A stretch of DNA of 64,000 bases from Sphingomonas desiccabilis (lineage in GTDB: Bacteria > Pseudomonadota > Alphaproteobacteria > Sphingomonadales > Sphingomonadaceae), in the NCBI RefSeq assembly GCF_004135605.1, contig NZ_SDPT01000001.1:1054001-1118000 (forward strand). The letters are read 5' to 3'. Within the stretch, counting starts at the first letter, position 1. Every line of letters begins with the position of its first letter. Below are positions 1 through 9,073 of this stretch, one piece after another. The translations under genes and the position numbers were made by a program. Under the pieces are notes generated by a model that was given only the letters and a program-made list of their open reading frames with translations, did not search any database and was not told the DNA's origin.

Positions 1-663
1 GGCTGCCTGTTCGGGCGTGCGGACGCCGAAGCCCACCGCGATCGGCAGGTCGGTCGATTGCTTCAGCCGCGCCACCGCCGCGTCGATCGACGCCTGGGCC
101 GCCTGCTGCTTGCCGGTGATGCCGGCGACGGACACGTAGTAGAGGAAGCCACCGGCGCCATCGAGCACCGCCGGCAATCGCGCCACGTCGGTGGTGGGGG
201 TGGCGAGCCGGATCGGCGCGATGCCGCGCGCGCGCAGCGCCACGCCCAGGCTGTCGTCCTCTTCCGGCGGGATGTCGACGCAGATCACGCCGTCCACGCC
301 CGCATCCGCTGCCGCCTCCGCGAACCAGTCGGCACCGCGGCGGACCATCGGGTTGGCATAGCCCATCAGCACCAGCGGCACGTCGGCGTGCCGGCTGCGG
401 AACTCGCGGACGATCGCCAGGATGTCAGCAGTAGTCGTGCCCGCGCCCAGGCTGCGGATGTTGGCCAGCTGGATCGCCGGCCCGTCCGCCATCGGATCGG
501 TGAACGGCATGCCCAGCTCGATCACGTCGGCGCCGCCTGCGACCAGCGCGTCCAGGATCGCGCCCGTCGCTGCGGGGGCGGGGTCGCCCGCCGTCACGAA
601 GGTGACGAGCGCCGCGCGGCCTTGCTCGCGACAGCGCGCGAAGGTCTCGGCGATGCGGCTCAT
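1..663 (-). CDS. trpA: Tryptophan synthase alpha subunit (partial, C-terminus beyond window)
   Basis: Cleaves indole-3-glycerol phosphate to indole and glyceraldehyde 3-phosphate, the first half of the last step of tryptophan synthesis, in a cytoplasmic alpha2-beta2 complex with TrpB. Translating the complement from 663 gives a TIM-barrel protein beginning [20 protein letters not shown], with the family motif [17 protein letters not shown] that carries the catalytic Glu and Asp, then VLMGYANPM, and a [14 protein letters not shown] phosphate-side segment. The reading frame is open to base 1, so about 221 residues are visible out of roughly 270 expected and the end is missing. Its ATG overlaps the trpB stop in an ATGA arrangement, so translation is coupled, as expected for two subunits of one enzyme. 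Confidence 0.96.
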   Translation of the reverse strand, partial: MSRIAETFARCREQGRAALVTFVTAGDPAPAATGAILDALVAGGADVIELGMPFTDPMADGPAIQLANIRSLGAGTTTADILAIVREFRSRHADVPLVLMGYANPMVRRGADWFAEAAADAGVDGVICVDIPPEEDDSLGVALRARGIAPIRLATPTTDVARLPAVLDGAGGFLYYVSVAGITGKQQAAQASIDAAVARLKQSTDLPIAVGFGVRTPEQAA

Positions 664-1889
664 ATCGCCACCCCAAGGGCGGCTGCGACCGTGAAGATGT
701 CCTTGTCGCCGCGCCCGCACAGGTTTGCGAGGATGATCTGATCTTCCCGCATTTCTCGTGCTTTGCGCGACACCGCTGCGATCGCGTGCGAAGGCTCGAG
801 CGCGGGGATGATGCCCTCGGTCCGGCACAGCAGCTGGAAGGCGTCGAGCGCTTCCACGTCCGTCACTGCCTCGTATTTCACGCGGCCGATCTCGTGCAGC
901 CAGCTGTGCTCCGGCCCGATGCCCGGATAGTCGAGCCCGGCCGAGATCGAATGCGCTTCCGCAATCTGGCCGTCCTCGTCCTGCAGCAGGTAGGTCTTGT
1001 TGCCGTGGAGGATGCCCGGCGCGCCGCCCGCAAGGCTGGCCGCATGCTGCTTGTCCAGGCCATGGCCGGCCGCCTCGATGCCGAGCATCGCCACGTCGGC
1101 GTCGTCCAGGAACGGGTGGAACAGCCCGATCGCGTTCGATCCGCCACCGATCGCCGCCACCAACAGGTCGGGCAGCCGGTTGATGCGCGACAGCATCTGC
1201 GCGCGCGCCTCGCGCCCGATCACCGACTGGAAGTCGCGCACCAGCTCCGGATAGGGGTGGGGGCCGGCGGCGGTGCCGATGATGTAGAAGGTGTCGTGGA
1301 CGTTCGCGACCCAGTCGCGCAGCGCCTCGTTCATCGCGTCCTTGAGCGTCGCCGCGCCGCTCGCCACCGGCCGCACCTCGGCGCCCAGCAGCTTCATGCG
1401 AAATACGTTGGGCTGCTGCCGCTCGACGTCCTTGGCGCCCATGAAGATGGTGCAGGGCAGGCCGAAGCGCGCGCACACGGTCGCGGTCGCGACGCCGTGC
1501 TGGCCCGCGCCGGTCTCTGCGATGATGCGCGTCTTGCCCATCCGCATCGCCAGCAGGATCTGGCCGATGCAGTTGTTGATCTTGTGCGCGCCCGTGTGGT
1601 TGAGCTCGTCGCGCTTGAACCAGATCTGCGCGCCCATGCCCGGTGCCGCGCTTTCGCGCAGCGTCTCGGTGAGGCGCTCGGCATAGTAGAGCGGGCTCGG
1701 CCGTCCGACATAATGTTCGAGCAGATCGTCGAACTGGGCCTGGAACGCCGGATCAGCCTTGGCGGCGCGATATTCGCGCTCCAGGTCGAGGATCAGCGGC
1801 ATCAGCGTCTCGGCGACATAGCGGCCGCCGAACTGGCCGAAATGGCCGCGTTCGTCGGGCTGGGCGCGGAAGGTGTTGGGCGCGTTCAT
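660..1889 (-). CDS. trpB: Tryptophan synthase beta subunit
   Basis: Pyridoxal-phosphate enzyme that condenses indole, channelled from TrpA, with serine to give tryptophan. The 409-residue product has the usual family length. The PLP lysine is Lys103 in the motif HTGAHKINN, and the phosphate-binding glycine loop GGGSNAIG lies in the second half. [10 protein letters not shown] near the N-terminus is also typical. It lies 58 bp downstream of trpF and overlaps trpA by 4 bp, giving the order trpF-trpB-trpA that is common in alphaproteobacteria. No attenuator or leader peptide was seen upstream. Confidence 0.98.
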   Translation of the reverse strand: MNAPNTFRAQPDERGHFGQFGGRYVAETLMPLILDLEREYRAAKADPAFQAQFDDLLEHYVGRPSPLYYAERLTETLRESAAPGMGAQIWFKRDELNHTGAHKINNCIGQILLAMRMGKTRIIAETGAGQHGVATATVCARFGLPCTIFMGAKDVERQQPNVFRMKLLGAEVRPVASGAATLKDAMNEALRDWVANVHDTFYIIGTAAGPHPYPELVRDFQSVIGREARAQMLSRINRLPDLLVAAIGGGSNAIGLFHPFLDDADVAMLGIEAAGHGLDKQHAASLAGGAPGILHGNKTYLLQDEDGQIAEAHSISAGLDYPGIGPEHSWLHEIGRVKYEAVTDVEALDAFQLLCRTEGIIPALEPSHAIAAVSRKAREMREDQIILANLCGRGDKDIFTVAAALGVAI

Positions 1890-1947
1890 GGGGTCGGCTT
1901 TAGCAGCGGCGGGGACGCCCTCAACCCCTTTCGCGCGCGACCCGCCC

Positions 1948-2586
1948 TTAGACGCGGGTGACCGCCCCCAAGAAGGCGCCGATCCGCGCCGGATCCTTTA
2001 CGCCAGGCGCCTCCTCGACCCCCGACGAGACGTCTACTAGCGGCGCGCCGGTGCGCGCGATCGCCTCGGCCACGTTCGCCGGATCGAGCCCACCCGACAA
2101 TGCCCAGGGCAGCGGATGCCGGAAGCCGTCGAGCAACGCCCAGTCGAAGCGAAGTCCCATGCCGCCCGGCAGTGCCGCGCCCGGCGGCGTCTTCGCGTCA
2201 TAGAGGATGCGATCCGCCGCCCCGGCATAGCTGCGCGCGGCGTCCAGGTCGGCGCGGGTCTTCACCGCCACCGCCGCCCAGGTGTCCCGGCGCAGGCGGC
2301 TGCGGATCGCCGCCACCCGTTCGGGCGCCGTCTTGTGCAGCTGGATCGACTCGAGTCGCCCTGCCGCCACGGCCGCGTCGAGCAGCGCGTCGTCGGGATC
2401 GACGAACACGCCCACGCGCCGCACCTGCGCCGGCACCCGCGCGGCAAGCCCGGCGGCGAGGTCCAGCCCGACGTTGCGGGGGGAGGGCGCGAAGAACACG
2501 AACCCGACATGGCTCGCCCCGCCGGCCACTGCCGCGTCGAGGGTTGCGGGCGTCGAGAGGCCGCAGATCTTGGCGGAAACTGGCAT
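1948..2586 (-). CDS. trpF: Phosphoribosylanthranilate isomerase
   Basis: Converts N-(5-phosphoribosyl)anthranilate to the carboxyphenylamino-ribulose phosphate in tryptophan synthesis. The start [10 protein letters not shown] at 2586 is chosen because the family begins with a KICG(L/I) strand whose cysteine is the general base; the frame stays open further upstream only because of high GC. Other family marks are [18 protein letters not shown], the catalytic-Asp segment [10 protein letters not shown], and the C-terminal phosphate site with [10 protein letters not shown] and [17 protein letters not shown]. The product is 212 residues, normal for the family. First gene of the local trpFBA run. 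Confidence 0.96.
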   Translation of the reverse strand: MPVSAKICGLSTPATLDAAVAGGASHVGFVFFAPSPRNVGLDLAAGLAARVPAQVRRVGVFVDPDDALLDAAVAAGRLESIQLHKTAPERVAAIRSRLRRDTWAAVAVKTRADLDAARSYAGAADRILYDAKTPPGAALPGGMGLRFDWALLDGFRHPLPWALSGGLDPANVAEAIARTGAPLVDVSSGVEEAPGVKDPARIGAFLGAVTRV

Positions 2587-2683
2587 GGCAGCCCGATAGA
2601 ACAGCCGGGCCTCGGGCGCGAGGAGAAAGCGCGCGGACGGGCGCCATGGTCTTGAGCGGGGAGGCTCCGCCGCAAACGGCTGC

Positions 2684-2896
2684 TCAGCGCCGCTCCGCAT
2701 GCTCCTTCGGACCCGCCGCCGGGGCCTGCCGGACTTGCTTGTCGGGGGCACGGCAGATCCGCCGCACCGGCTGACACGCAATGCCGATGTTGGAGCATTG
2801 CTGCCGGCCTGCCCCGGTCGCGCAGGCACGGCACTGCTGCTGCACCTCGATACAGCTTTGCGGGCCCGCAAGGAGCGCCAGGACGACTGCCAACAT
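2684..2896 (-). CDS. Small cysteine-rich, possibly secreted protein
   Basis: Not a family I can name. From the ATG at 2896 the frame gives about 70 residues with a short hydrophobic start (MLAVVLALLAGPQSC), then a compact cysteine-rich part with C-x2-C, two further C residues, and a C before a Lys/Pro/Ala tail. This looks like a small exported or lipid-anchored protein whose cysteines could form disulfides or bind metal. No clear ribosome site was seen; the region before the ATG instead has a short GAGGCGCAGCCTC palindrome. It sits between trpF and the divergent DUF2809 gene. It could be a chance frame in GC-rich DNA. Confidence 0.4.
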   Translation of the reverse strand: MLAVVLALLAGPQSCIEVQQQCRACATGAGRQQCSNIGIACQPVRRICRAPDKQVRQAPAAGPKEHAERR

Positions 2897-3014
2897 GGTC
2901 TGAGGCTGCGCCTCAGCCGCAACGGTGTCAACCGGGCGGCAGGAGGCGGACAGGTCGCCGAAACGAAGACGCTGGCTGCATTGGATCTGCATCTAGGGGC
3001 GCTACGGCAGTGCC

Positions 3015-3440
3015 ATGAACACCCGCGCTCGCACCTTCCGCCCCGGTTATGCCGCCGCCGCGCTGCTCGTCTTTCTGACAGAAGTGGCAATCGCGGTCTG
3101 GCTGCGCGATCCGCTGATCCGCCCCTATTTCGGCGACAGCCTGGCGGTCGTCCTGGTCTATCTCGCCCTGCGCGCAACGACCACGCTGTCCGCAGGCGGA
3201 GCGACGGTCGCCGCACTGACGATCGCCTTCGCGGTCGAGCTATCGCAGGGGTTCCGCCTCGTCGACGCGCTCGGGCTCCGCGCCGATCCGATCGCCTCGG
3301 CCATTCTAGGCACCGCCTTCGACCCCCGCGACTTCCTTGCTTATGGGCTCGGCAGCGCGATGATGCTTGCCGCGGAGGCAGGAGCTACAGCGTGGCGCCG
3401 ATCGCCCGTGCTGCTTCGTCGGGATCTTCCGCCTGGGTGA
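3015..3440 (+). CDS. DUF2809 family membrane protein
   Basis: Function unknown. The 141-residue product is mostly hydrophobic, with about four membrane segments: one near residues 12-30, one around 42-53, one around 62-76, and one around 108-125. The patterns RPYFGDSLAVVLVYLALR and ELSQGF fit the DUF2809 family of small inner-membrane proteins. Its last 56 bases overlap the 3' end of pyrF in convergent orientation, so no terminator separates them. Confidence 0.75.
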   Translation: MNTRARTFRPGYAAAALLVFLTEVAIAVWLRDPLIRPYFGDSLAVVLVYLALRATTTLSAGGATVAALTIAFAVELSQGFRLVDALGLRADPIASAILGTAFDPRDFLAYGLGSAMMLAAEAGATAWRRSPVLLRRDLPPG

Positions 3441-4059
3441 TCGGCCGGCCTATCACCAGGATCGAGGCGCCGGCATCGAGGGCGGCGCGCGGGGTGACCA
3501 CCCGCTTCTGGTCCCCGACGTTCCCCTGCGCCGGACGCACGCCCGGCACCACGAAGAAGCCGTCGCGCCAGGCAGCACGCGCTGCGCGCACCTCCTCGCC
3601 CGAACAGACGATGCCGTCGACGCCTGCGGACTTGGCGAGTTCCGCCAGCCGCACGACCTGTTCGTGCGGGTCGGGCGACAGGCCGATCGAGCGCAGGTCG
3701 TCGGCGTCCAGGCTGGTGAGCATCGTCACCGCCACCACCTTGGTGCCGGTCGGCGCTGCCGCCTTGGCATCCTCCAGCATCGCCCGGCCGCCCGCGGCAT
3801 GGACGGTCAGGATCGCCGGCCTGATCGGCCCCAGCGCCTGGATCGCCTTGGCGACCGTGTTCGGGATGTCGTGGAACTTCAGGTCCAGGAAGATCGGCAG
3901 GCCGATGTCCGCCATTTCGCGGACGCCCTGGCGGCCGTTGGCCATGAAGAATTCCAGCCCCAGCTTGATGCCGCCGACGTGGCGCTGGACGCGCTTTGCC
4001 AGCGCCTTGGCACGTTCGAGGTCGGGCGTATCGAGAGCGACGTAGATCGGAGAGGTCAT
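3385..4059 (-). CDS. pyrF: Orotidine 5'-phosphate decarboxylase
   Basis: Last step of UMP synthesis, decarboxylation of OMP. The 224-residue product begins MTSPIYVALDTPDLERA, and the four catalytic residues are visible as Lys32 (GGIKLGLEF) and the DLKFHDIPNT motif (Asp59, Lys61, Asp64). The phosphate site VVPGVRP and the end VIGRPIT are also present. Its ATG overlaps the stop of the upstream LapA-type gene by an ATGA, so the two are coupled. The 3' end runs under the convergent DUF2809 gene. Confidence 0.97.
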   Translation of the reverse strand: MTSPIYVALDTPDLERAKALAKRVQRHVGGIKLGLEFFMANGRQGVREMADIGLPIFLDLKFHDIPNTVAKAIQALGPIRPAILTVHAAGGRAMLEDAKAAAPTGTKVVAVTMLTSLDADDLRSIGLSPDPHEQVVRLAELAKSAGVDGIVCSGEEVRAARAAWRDGFFVVPGVRPAQGNVGDQKRVVTPRAALDAGASILVIGRPITQAEDPDEAARAIGATL

Positions 4060-4478
4060 GAACGGTCCTGGGAAATCGTGCCCGGCGCGATGGGGTGCTC
4101 GCCGAGCGCGTTGTCGGTCACCGGCGCGTCCACGGCATTGACCGGGGTCACGGCCGGGGCCGGAGCCGGCACGACGCGGGCGGCGGGCACGTCGCCCGGC
4201 GCCAGCGCGGCAGGCGGGGTCGCCTGTACGGCGCGCAGGTCCGCCAGCGCGCGCTCGGTCGCGGCGATCCGCTGCCGTGCCCGCCACCGCACCGTCACCA
4301 GCGACAGATAGGCCGGCACGAAGCCAAGCAGGAAGGTGATGATCAGCAGCAGCGGCAGGTTCACGTCCGCCACGACGCTGCCCCACAGGCGAACGGGTAC
4401 CATCGTCATGTTGTTGAGGCTGAAGGCCACCACGACCCCGACGAGCAGCGCCCAGAACAGGGTTTTGAGGAATTGCAT
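4056..4478 (-). CDS. LapA-type (DUF1049) inner membrane protein
   Basis: Relatives are small inner-membrane proteins linked in enterobacteria to lipopolysaccharide assembly; the role here is inferred only from the family. The start MQFLKTLFWALLVG at 4478 is chosen over the longer frame because membrane segment one follows at once. A second membrane segment lies around residues 41-58, followed by a basic, coiled-coil-like stretch and a low-complexity Pro/Ala/Val tail of about 60 residues. It is coupled by ATGA to pyrF, an association seen in other sphingomonads. Confidence 0.8.
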   Translation of the reverse strand: MQFLKTLFWALLVGVVVAFSLNNMTMVPVRLWGSVVADVNLPLLLIITFLLGFVPAYLSLVTVRWRARQRIAATERALADLRAVQATPPAALAPGDVPAARVVPAPAPAVTPVNAVDAPVTDNALGEHPIAPGTISQDRS

Positions 4479-4559
4479 GGCCGTGCCCCTATGGTTTGCG
4501 GTCGCCGCCTGCTTAGGCGGGGAGCGCCGCGCGGGCAAGGGAGGGGAAGGTGAGGGCGC

Positions 4560-5255
4560 TTAGGCCCGCTCCACCACCGCCCAGATCGGCAGGTGGTCGG
4601 ATGCGGTCCGCGCCGCCGCCGTGTCGTGGACGCCGGCATCCACGATCTTCAGTTCGGGCGAGGCCATGATCCGATCGAGCCTGCCCACCGGCCGACGCGC
4701 GTGGAAGCTCGGGCCCGTCGCCGCAAACCGATGGTGGCGTGCAAAGTCACGCAGGCAGCCCGACGCCGCGCTCCATTCGTTGAGATCCCCCATCAGCACC
4801 GTCGGCATCGTCCGCGCTGCGCTGTCGCAATGGCTCAGGATCGCGGCCGCCTGCTTGCGCCGCCACAGGCCGGACAGGTCCAGGTGCATGCCGACCGCGC
4901 GCAGCAGCATCCCGCCGATGCGCAGGTCGGCCGACACGGCGCCGCGCGGCTCCAGGGCGGGCAGCTCGATCCGCTCGCAATCCACCACTTGCGCCGACTT
5001 GCGGATCAGCAGCGCGTTGCCGTGCCATCCCATGCTGTGGGCGCGCGCCGCCACGGGGACGGCACGCCAGTCGGTATGCTCCTCCAGCATATGCTCGGGG
5101 ATCACGCCCATGCGCTGGCCGAAGCGGCGGTCGCATTCCTGCAGGGCGATGACGTCGGCGTCGATCTCGCGCAGCACCTCCAGCGTGCGCTCCGGCCGGC
5201 GGCGCCGATCGGTGCCGAGGGCCTTGCGCATGTTGTAGCTCGCGATCTTGATCAT
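4560..5255 (-). CDS. Endonuclease/exonuclease/phosphatase-fold protein
   Basis: Metal-dependent phosphodiesterase of the EEP superfamily; the substrate cannot be read from sequence. From MIKIASYNMRKALG at 5255 the order of motifs is SYNMR, DVIALQE (metal-binding Glu), NALLI, VGMHLD, VLMGDLNEW (Asp/Asn pair), RLDRIM and finally SDHLPIWAVV (catalytic His). The protein is 231 residues with no signal peptide. It lies 81 bp upstream of the LapA-type gene on the same strand. Confidence 0.9.
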   Translation of the reverse strand: MIKIASYNMRKALGTDRRRRPERTLEVLREIDADVIALQECDRRFGQRMGVIPEHMLEEHTDWRAVPVAARAHSMGWHGNALLIRKSAQVVDCERIELPALEPRGAVSADLRIGGMLLRAVGMHLDLSGLWRRKQAAAILSHCDSAARTMPTVLMGDLNEWSAASGCLRDFARHHRFAATGPSFHARRPVGRLDRIMASPELKIVDAGVHDTAAARTASDHLPIWAVVERA

Positions 5256-5353
5256 CCGGGATGCCTGTGGGGAAAGCTCTGGAAGGACTGGGAAACAAGT
5301 GCGGGCGCGCCGAACTGGTTCCGCCACCGAAAGGATTCAGCTGTTCGGGCCGC

Positions 5354-6715
5354 TCATCCGCGCGGCAGGGTGATGGTGGCGAGCAGCCCGCCCCCGTCCC
5401 GATTTGCGAGCGCGATCTCGCCGCCGGCATCGCCGACGATCGCCTGTGCCAGGGCAAGGCCCAGGCCGATGCCGCCGGTCTCGCGGTTGCGCGACGTCTC
5501 CAGCCGGGTGAACGGCTGGAACACCCGGGCGATCTGGTCCGGCGGGATGCCCGGCCCGCGGTCGGCCACCTCGATGCGCACCCGCGCCGGATCGGCGACC
5601 AGCCGTACCTCCGCGCCACCCGCATATTTGACCGCATTCTCGATCAGGTTGCGGATCGCGCGCCGCATCAGGGTCGGGCGCAGGCGCAGCCTCTGGCGCT
5701 CCGCCTCCTCGAACGACACGTCGGCGCCCAGGTCGCGGAAGTCCTCGACCACCGCGTCCACCAGCGCCGCCAGGTCCACCTGCGTCTCGGGCTCGCTCGG
5801 ACGGCCCAGCCGCGCAAGCGACAGGATGTCCTCCAGCGTGCGGTTCATCTCGTCGATGGTCTCCGCCATGCGCGCACGGTCCGCGTCGTCCTCGACCGAT
5901 TCGATGCGGACGCGCAGCGCTGCCAGCGGCGTGCGCAGGTCGTGGCCGATCGCGCCCAGCATCCGGTCTTTTTCCTCCAGCATGCCGCTCACGCGCACGC
6001 TCATCCCGTTGAAGGCGGCGATCACGGCGCGCACGTCTCCAGGCCCGGATTCTTCGACGGTGTTGGCCGCCGATCCCGGACGATAGTCGTGCGCCGCCTG
6101 AGCCAGCGCGCGCAGCGGCTTGGAGATGCGGCGCCCGATCCACAGCACCGGCAGCAGCACGAAGCCGTAGAGGATCAGCGTCTGCGCCACGAGCTGCCAC
6201 ACCAGCCCCTGCTGGGTGTTCGGCCAGGGCGTCTCCAGCACCAGCCAGCCGTGGCCCGGGATTTCGGCCGCCACCTTCAGCGTGGCCCCGAAGCGCCGAA
6301 GCCGCTCGGCGTGCACCCGGTCCATCCTGCGCAGCACCGGGCTGTCCGGATCGACCAGGCGGATCTCCGTCTCGATCCGGCCTACCTGAAGCGCCGCGTC
6401 GGCAAAGGCGCTGCGCACCGCCGCCTCGAACTCGCCATCGCTCGGTTCCTGGTGGCTCAGCGGGTTGTCCGCCACCAGCCGCACGGCGCGTGGGCGGTCG
6501 CGATCGAGCCGGCGCGGGTCCACGGGCCTGCCGCCGCGCACGCGCTCCGCCGCGTCCACCATGCGCGTCACGGCGGGCACCGTCACCTGTGCGAACCGCA
6601 CGGCCCGCCGCTCGCGCAGCAGCATCCCGAAGTTGATCGCCTGCGCCACGAACAGCGCGATGGCGACCAGCAGCGCGATCTGGCCGGAAAGGCTGCGGGG
6701 CCACAGCCGGGTCAA
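5354..6715 (-). CDS. Sensor histidine kinase (HAMP, HisKA, HATPase)
   Basis: Membrane sensor kinase that should phosphorylate the response regulator encoded just before it. I choose the TTG at 6715, which overlaps the regulator's stop in a TTGA arrangement and gives 453 residues. Segments: membrane helix about 12-32, periplasmic sensor region about 33-170, second helix about 172-194, HAMP linker, phosphoacceptor His258 in IGHDLRTPLAALR, N box NLIENAVKYA (356-365), DRGPGIP and GGIGLGLALA ATP-lid motifs. The signal sensed is not known. EnvZ/RstB-like architecture. Confidence 0.93.
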   Translation of the reverse strand: MTRLWPRSLSGQIALLVAIALFVAQAINFGMLLRERRAVRFAQVTVPAVTRMVDAAERVRGGRPVDPRRLDRDRPRAVRLVADNPLSHQEPSDGEFEAAVRSAFADAALQVGRIETEIRLVDPDSPVLRRMDRVHAERLRRFGATLKVAAEIPGHGWLVLETPWPNTQQGLVWQLVAQTLILYGFVLLPVLWIGRRISKPLRALAQAAHDYRPGSAANTVEESGPGDVRAVIAAFNGMSVRVSGMLEEKDRMLGAIGHDLRTPLAALRVRIESVEDDADRARMAETIDEMNRTLEDILSLARLGRPSEPETQVDLAALVDAVVEDFRDLGADVSFEEAERQRLRLRPTLMRRAIRNLIENAVKYAGGAEVRLVADPARVRIEVADRGPGIPPDQIARVFQPFTRLETSRNRETGGIGLGLALAQAIVGDAGGEIALANRDGGGLLATITLPRG

Positions 6716-7431
6716 AGCCGGGTGACCTCGCTCGCCAGCGTATAGCCGCCGCCCCACACGGTCTTGATGATTTCGGGGTTCTTGGGGTCGGTCTCGATCT
6801 TCTTGCGCAGGCGGCTGATCTGGTTGTCGATCGCCCGATCGAACGCCGCGGCCTCACGACCCTGCGTCAGGTCGAGCAGCTGGTCGCGCGTCAGCACCTG
6901 GCGCGGCCGCGTCACCAGGGCGTGAAGCAGGTTGTACTCGCCCGTCGACAGGGGCACCGACACGCCCTCGCGGTCGACGAGACTGCGCTCACCGCTTTTC
7001 AGCACCCAGCCGGCAAAGGCGAAGGAGCCGCTTTCCGGCGCATGCTGGCGCACGCCACCGGCGGCCAGCCGCCGCAGCACCACCTTGATGCGCGCCGCCA
7101 GTTCGCGCGGCGAGAACGGCTTCACCACATAATCGTCCGCGCCCATCTCCAGCCCGACGATACGGTCGGTCTCCTCGGCGCGCGCCGTCAGCAGGATCAC
7201 GGGCGTGTCGCTGGTCTCGCGGATGTGGCGGCACAGCGACAGCCCGTCCTCGCCCGGCATCATGATGTCGAGCACGATCAGGTCGATCGCATAGGCCGCC
7301 AGGCGCGCGCGCGCGCCCTCGGCGTCGCCCGCCTGGGTGACGCGAAAGCCCTGCTTGGTCAGATACTGGGCAAGCGGCTCGCGGATCGAACGTTCGTCAT
7401 CGACCAGCAGCAGGTGGGGAATATCGGCCAT
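6712..7431 (-). CDS. OmpR-family response regulator
   Basis: DNA-binding partner of the downstream kinase. The start MADIPHLLLVDDERS at 7431 places the acidic pair at the usual position; an in-frame ATG 18 bases upstream is less likely. Receiver domain 1-120 with phosphoacceptor Asp55 (LIVLDIMMPGEDG), Thr in LLTAR and Lys104 (VVKPFSPREL). The C-terminal winged helix (about 145-235) has DRAIDNQISRLRKKIE recognition helix and the final GGGYTL strand. The two genes form a bicistron; targets are unknown. Confidence 0.94.
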   Translation of the reverse strand: MADIPHLLLVDDERSIREPLAQYLTKQGFRVTQAGDAEGARARLAAYAIDLIVLDIMMPGEDGLSLCRHIRETSDTPVILLTARAEETDRIVGLEMGADDYVVKPFSPRELAARIKVVLRRLAAGGVRQHAPESGSFAFAGWVLKSGERSLVDREGVSVPLSTGEYNLLHALVTRPRQVLTRDQLLDLTQGREAAAFDRAIDNQISRLRKKIETDPKNPEIIKTVWGGGYTLASEVTRL

Positions 7432-7481
7432 GAACAGGGGACCTATCACACTCCCCGGCCGGCAACAGCCTGCGGGAGAGC

Positions 7482-7506
7482 GCCGGGCGGCGAAGCACCG
7501 CCCGGC
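7482..7506 (-). terminator. Hairpin after the EF-hand gene
   Basis: Perfect 9-bp inverted repeat GCCGGGCGG / CCGCCCGGC with a 7-base loop, directly after the EF-hand gene stop (minus strand). There is no T-run, so it may end transcription weakly or simply protect the 3' end. Confidence 0.45.
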
Positions 7507-7514
7507 GGGGAACG

Positions 7515-8048
7515 TCAGTCGTTTGCGCCTTCGGCGGCCGCCTGCGGCGCCGCACGGCCCGAGCGGGCCTTCATGCGCTCGCGCATCGCATTCTGCTCGG
7601 CGGCGTCGATGCGACCGTCGCGGTTGGCGTCCATCCGTTCGAAGCGCGTCGCCGCGGCGGCGCGGAACTCCTCGCGGCTGATCGCGCCGTCCTTGTTGGT
7701 GTCGACGCGGGCCAGCATGCGCTGCCCCATGCCGCCGGCCCTGTGCATGCCGGGCGCCGGCTTGCCGGCGGGAGCCTTGCCGTCCGCCGCGGCCGGGGCG
7801 CCGCCGCGACGATGCGGCGGGCGCATCTCGGTCGCGTCAACCTTGCCGTCCTTGTTCTGGTCCATGCGCGCGAACTGGAGGTCGGCGGCGGCCATCGCCT
7901 CGTCGCGGGTGACCACGCCATCCTTGTTGGTGTCGATCATCGTCATCAGGCCGGCGCGACGCGGCGCCGGGCTGCCCTGCGGTTCCGCCTGGGCGACGCC
8001 GGTCAGCATGGTGGCGCCCAACGCTGCCGCAACAACGAACTTCTTCAT
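7515..8048 (-). CDS. Secreted EF-hand calcium-binding protein
   Basis: Exported 177-residue protein. MKKFVVAAALGATMLTGVAQA is a clear Sec signal peptide cleaved near residue 22. Four calcium loops follow as two pairs: DTNKDGVVTRDE, DQNKDGKVDATE, then after a Pro/Ala/Gly-rich linker DTNKDGAISREE and DANRDGRIDAAE. Each loop keeps Asp at positions 1, Asn/Asp at 3 and 5, and Glu at 12, so all four should bind calcium. The likely place of action is the periplasm; the partner is unknown. Single gene, with the two-component pair following on the same strand. Confidence 0.9.
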   Translation of the reverse strand: MKKFVVAAALGATMLTGVAQAEPQGSPAPRRAGLMTMIDTNKDGVVTRDEAMAAADLQFARMDQNKDGKVDATEMRPPHRRGGAPAAADGKAPAGKPAPGMHRAGGMGQRMLARVDTNKDGAISREEFRAAAATRFERMDANRDGRIDAAEQNAMRERMKARSGRAAPQAAAEGAND

Positions 8049-8169
8049 GGCAAAAGCCTCTGCATTGCTTGCCGGGGCAGAATGCCGCGGCGACGGTCCG
8101 TTATCTGGGCCCGGCCTGTCGCACCGGTATGTCGCGCGACCCGAAAACTGTCGCAAATTGTCTCGTCGC

Positions 8170-8865
8170 TCAGTCCCGCTTCGCCGTCTGGCCGAACAGG
8201 TTGCGACGCGCCTCCTCCGTCATCTCGCCACCGCTCGCATTCACCTGTTCGCCAAGGGCATAGGCGCGCTCGGTCGCGGGGCGCGTGCGGATCGCCTCGA
8301 ACCAGCGCCGGACGTTGGGGAAGTCTGCCAGATCCTGGCCCTGCGCCTCATGCGGCACGACCCAAGGATAGGCGGCCATGTCGGCGATCGAATAGTCGCC
8401 GGCGATAAACGGGCGCCCTTCCAGCCGCCGGTCAAGAACACCGTACAAGCGGTTGGTTTCCTTGACATAGCGCTCGATCGCGTAGGGGATCTTCTCGGGC
8501 GCGTAGCGATTGAAGTGATGGTTCTGGCCCAGCATCGGGCCCAGGCCGCCCATCTGCCACATCAGCCACTGCGTCTGTTCGACGCGCGTGCGCAGGTCCG
8601 GGCCCAGGAAGCGGCCGGTCTTCTCGGCCAGGTAGAGCAGGATCGCCCCGGATTCGAAGATGCTGATCGGCTCGCCGCCGTCCGCCGGTTCGTCATCGAC
8701 GATCGCGGGCATGCGGTTGTTGGGCGCGATCTTCAGGAAGTCGGGCGCGAACTGCTCGCCCTTGCCGATGTTCACCGGGTGGACGGTGTAGGGGAGGCCG
8801 GTCTCCTCCAGGAACAGCGTGATCTTGTGGCCGTTCGGGGTCGGCCAATAGTGGAGATGGATCAT
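8170..8865 (-). CDS. yfcG: YfcG-type glutathione transferase / disulfide-bond oxidoreductase
   Basis: Glutathione-dependent disulfide reductase of the Ure2p/YfcG group. The N-terminal thioredoxin-fold domain has TPNGHKITLFLEETGLPY, SPNN-like APNNRMPAIVD, and the glutathione gamma-Glu site FESGAILLYLAEKTG. The helical domain has WQMGGLGPMLGQNHHFN and YSIADMAAYPWV. These stretches follow E. coli YfcG closely. Length 231. The start at 8865 (MIHLHYWPTPNG) is supported by AAGGAGC 8 bases upstream. Soluble and probably a stand-alone gene in redox defence. Confidence 0.92.
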   Translation of the reverse strand: MIHLHYWPTPNGHKITLFLEETGLPYTVHPVNIGKGEQFAPDFLKIAPNNRMPAIVDDEPADGGEPISIFESGAILLYLAEKTGRFLGPDLRTRVEQTQWLMWQMGGLGPMLGQNHHFNRYAPEKIPYAIERYVKETNRLYGVLDRRLEGRPFIAGDYSIADMAAYPWVVPHEAQGQDLADFPNVRRWFEAIRTRPATERAYALGEQVNASGGEMTEEARRNLFGQTAKRD

Positions 8866-9073
8866 CGGCAGGGCTCCTTGTTTCGGCGAGGAGACATGGG
8901 CTGGCCGGTCGGCACGCGCAAGGCGAGGGAACGCGCCGGGGGCGGCGCGCGTATCAGTCCCAGGCGCGGCGATGACGGTCACGCAAGGCAGAGGGGGAGA
9001 GCGCGATGGCGAACGGCAGCCCGGCAACAGGGGCGCAGCGCCCATCCTCGTGCTCCTGCCGGCCGAGGCGCGC

